Assembly (NCBI GenBank): GCA_025966435.1
Contig: JAICRQ010000232.1
Span: forward strand, 1 to 5,982
DNA: 5,982 nt
Direction: 5' to 3'
From: Anaerolineales bacterium
GTDB taxonomy: Bacteria > Chloroflexota > Anaerolineae > Anaerolineales > Villigracilaceae
Position numbers and translations under genes: made by a program. Of the stretch, positions 5,544 through 5,982 are shown in pieces (position 1 is the first letter of the stretch; every line of letters starts with the position of its first letter). Under the pieces are notes generated by a model that was not told where the DNA came from, searched no databases, and worked only from the letters and a program-made list of their open reading frames with translations.

Positions 5544-5982
5544 TTACTCGTACAACCAGCACTTGACTTTGCGCCCGTTTTTTCCGAACATCGGCGGTTC
5601 CTGGTCGCATTTATCGAAGCGGAACGGGCAACGCGCCTTGAAGCGACAACCGGTGGGCAGCTCGATCAGGCTGGGTGGCTGACCCGTGATGAACATCGGG
5701 TCTGAGTCGCTGCGCAGACGCGGGACACTTGCCATTAGCATTTGCGCGTACGGGTGTAGAGGGGCAGGGAAAAAGTCTCGGGCGTGTCCCACTTCCACGA
5801 TCTGCCCAGCGTACATGATAGCAACTTCGTCTGCCAGCTCGCTGGATGTGGCAATGTCGTGCGTGATCAGGATGAACGAGGTGCCTAATTCCTGCTTGAT
5901 GCGTTTGAGGACGTTCATGATGTTGGCTTGCGTGAGCAGGTCGAGAGCAGAGGTCGGTTCATCGAGAACAATCAGGCTGGGG
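5544..5982 (-). CDS. Opp/Dpp-type peptide ABC transporter ATP-binding protein (DppD/OppD-like), C-terminal part (truncated by window edge)
   Basis: About 145 codons are visible, open through the right edge; the true start lies outside, so the internal Met at 5918 is not the start. The visible part opens with the Walker B strand and D-loop (PSLIVLDEPTSALD at visible residues 1-14), then the H-switch LITHD with His at 41, then the oligopeptide-transporter C-terminal region with HPY at 76-78 and cysteines at 112, 118, 125 and 141. The protein ends CWLYE right after the last cysteine. The P-loop, Q-loop and ABC signature should lie beyond the edge. It is a paralogue of the ATPase at 3648-4730, and the two probably form the ATPase pair of one importer. 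The stop is 12 nt before the next gene in the operon. The D versus F assignment rests on gene order and is tentative. Confidence 0.9.
   Translation of the reverse strand, partial: PSLIVLDEPTSALDLLTQANIMNVLKRIKQELGTSFILITHDIATSSELADEVAIMYAGQIVEVGHARDFFPAPLHPYAQMLMASVPRLRSDSDPMFITGQPPSLIELPTGCRFKARCPFRFDKCDQEPPMFGKNGRKVKCWLYE

Larger units (their letters stand above)
3436..5982 (-). other. Probable operon: ABC ATPase - small membrane protein - DinB-like - ABC ATPase - small membrane protein
   Basis: Five same-strand genes follow each other with gaps of 12, 10 and 26 nt and a final 4-nt ATGA overlap. No gap is large enough for a clear internal promoter or terminator. The promoter, and probably the permease and binding-protein genes of the importer, should lie beyond the right edge. 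No terminator is visible at the 3' end, which runs into the convergent regulator gene. Confidence 0.75.

Noticed and set aside
5359..5682. 107-residue plus-strand open frame
   Set aside because: It crosses the membrane-protein gene and the end of the ATPase gene on the other strand; its composition is that of an antisense frame, with no domain.

Overview
The window looks like a chromosomal segment from a member of the Chloroflexota, most likely an Anaerolineae-type bacterium. This is an inference from three things: the large regulator with SARP/BTAD, NB-ARC-like ATPase and TPR parts, the style of the Opp/Dpp ATPases and of the DinB-like protein, and the moderate base composition. No rRNA or other marker gene is present to prove it. 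No tRNA, CRISPR array, insertion sequence or phage gene was seen.

Layout. Positions 1-230 (minus strand) hold the N-terminal 76 residues of a secreted lipoprotein whose gene runs off the left edge. Positions 231-377 are a divergent control region, with a consensus TATAAT box, a tandem 12-bp repeat and a small inverted repeat. Positions 378-3530 (plus strand) encode a 1050-residue one-component regulator: a winged-helix and BTAD DNA-binding half, a STAND/NB-ARC-like ATPase, and a TPR-rich sensor region. The rest of the window, 5982 down to 3436, is a tight minus-strand operon. In transcription order it holds an Opp/Dpp-type ABC ATPase (5' end beyond the right edge), a 61-residue two-helix membrane protein, a DinB-family protein of 192 residues, a second Opp/Dpp-type ABC ATPase, and a 71-residue two-helix membrane protein that starts inside the stop codon of the second ATPase.

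How the genes fit together. The two ATPases are probably the DppD/OppD- and DppF/OppF-like halves of one peptide (or related solute) importer, with the permeases and binding protein expected beyond the right edge. The DinB-like protein and the two small membrane proteins sit inside this unit and are co-transcribed by position, but nothing in the sequence gives their function. The regulator faces the operon tail to tail, so the sequence does not show that it controls the operon; the divergent lipoprotein gene is an equally good or better candidate target.

Most notable points. The regulator and the last membrane-protein gene overlap antisense by 95 bp at their 3' ends, and the overlap matches an unusual low-complexity C-terminal tail on the regulator. 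The two transporter ATPases are separated by a DinB-like gene and a small membrane-protein gene, which is not the usual adjacent D-F order. The regulator/lipoprotein control region contains tandem repeats spaced by about one helical turn.
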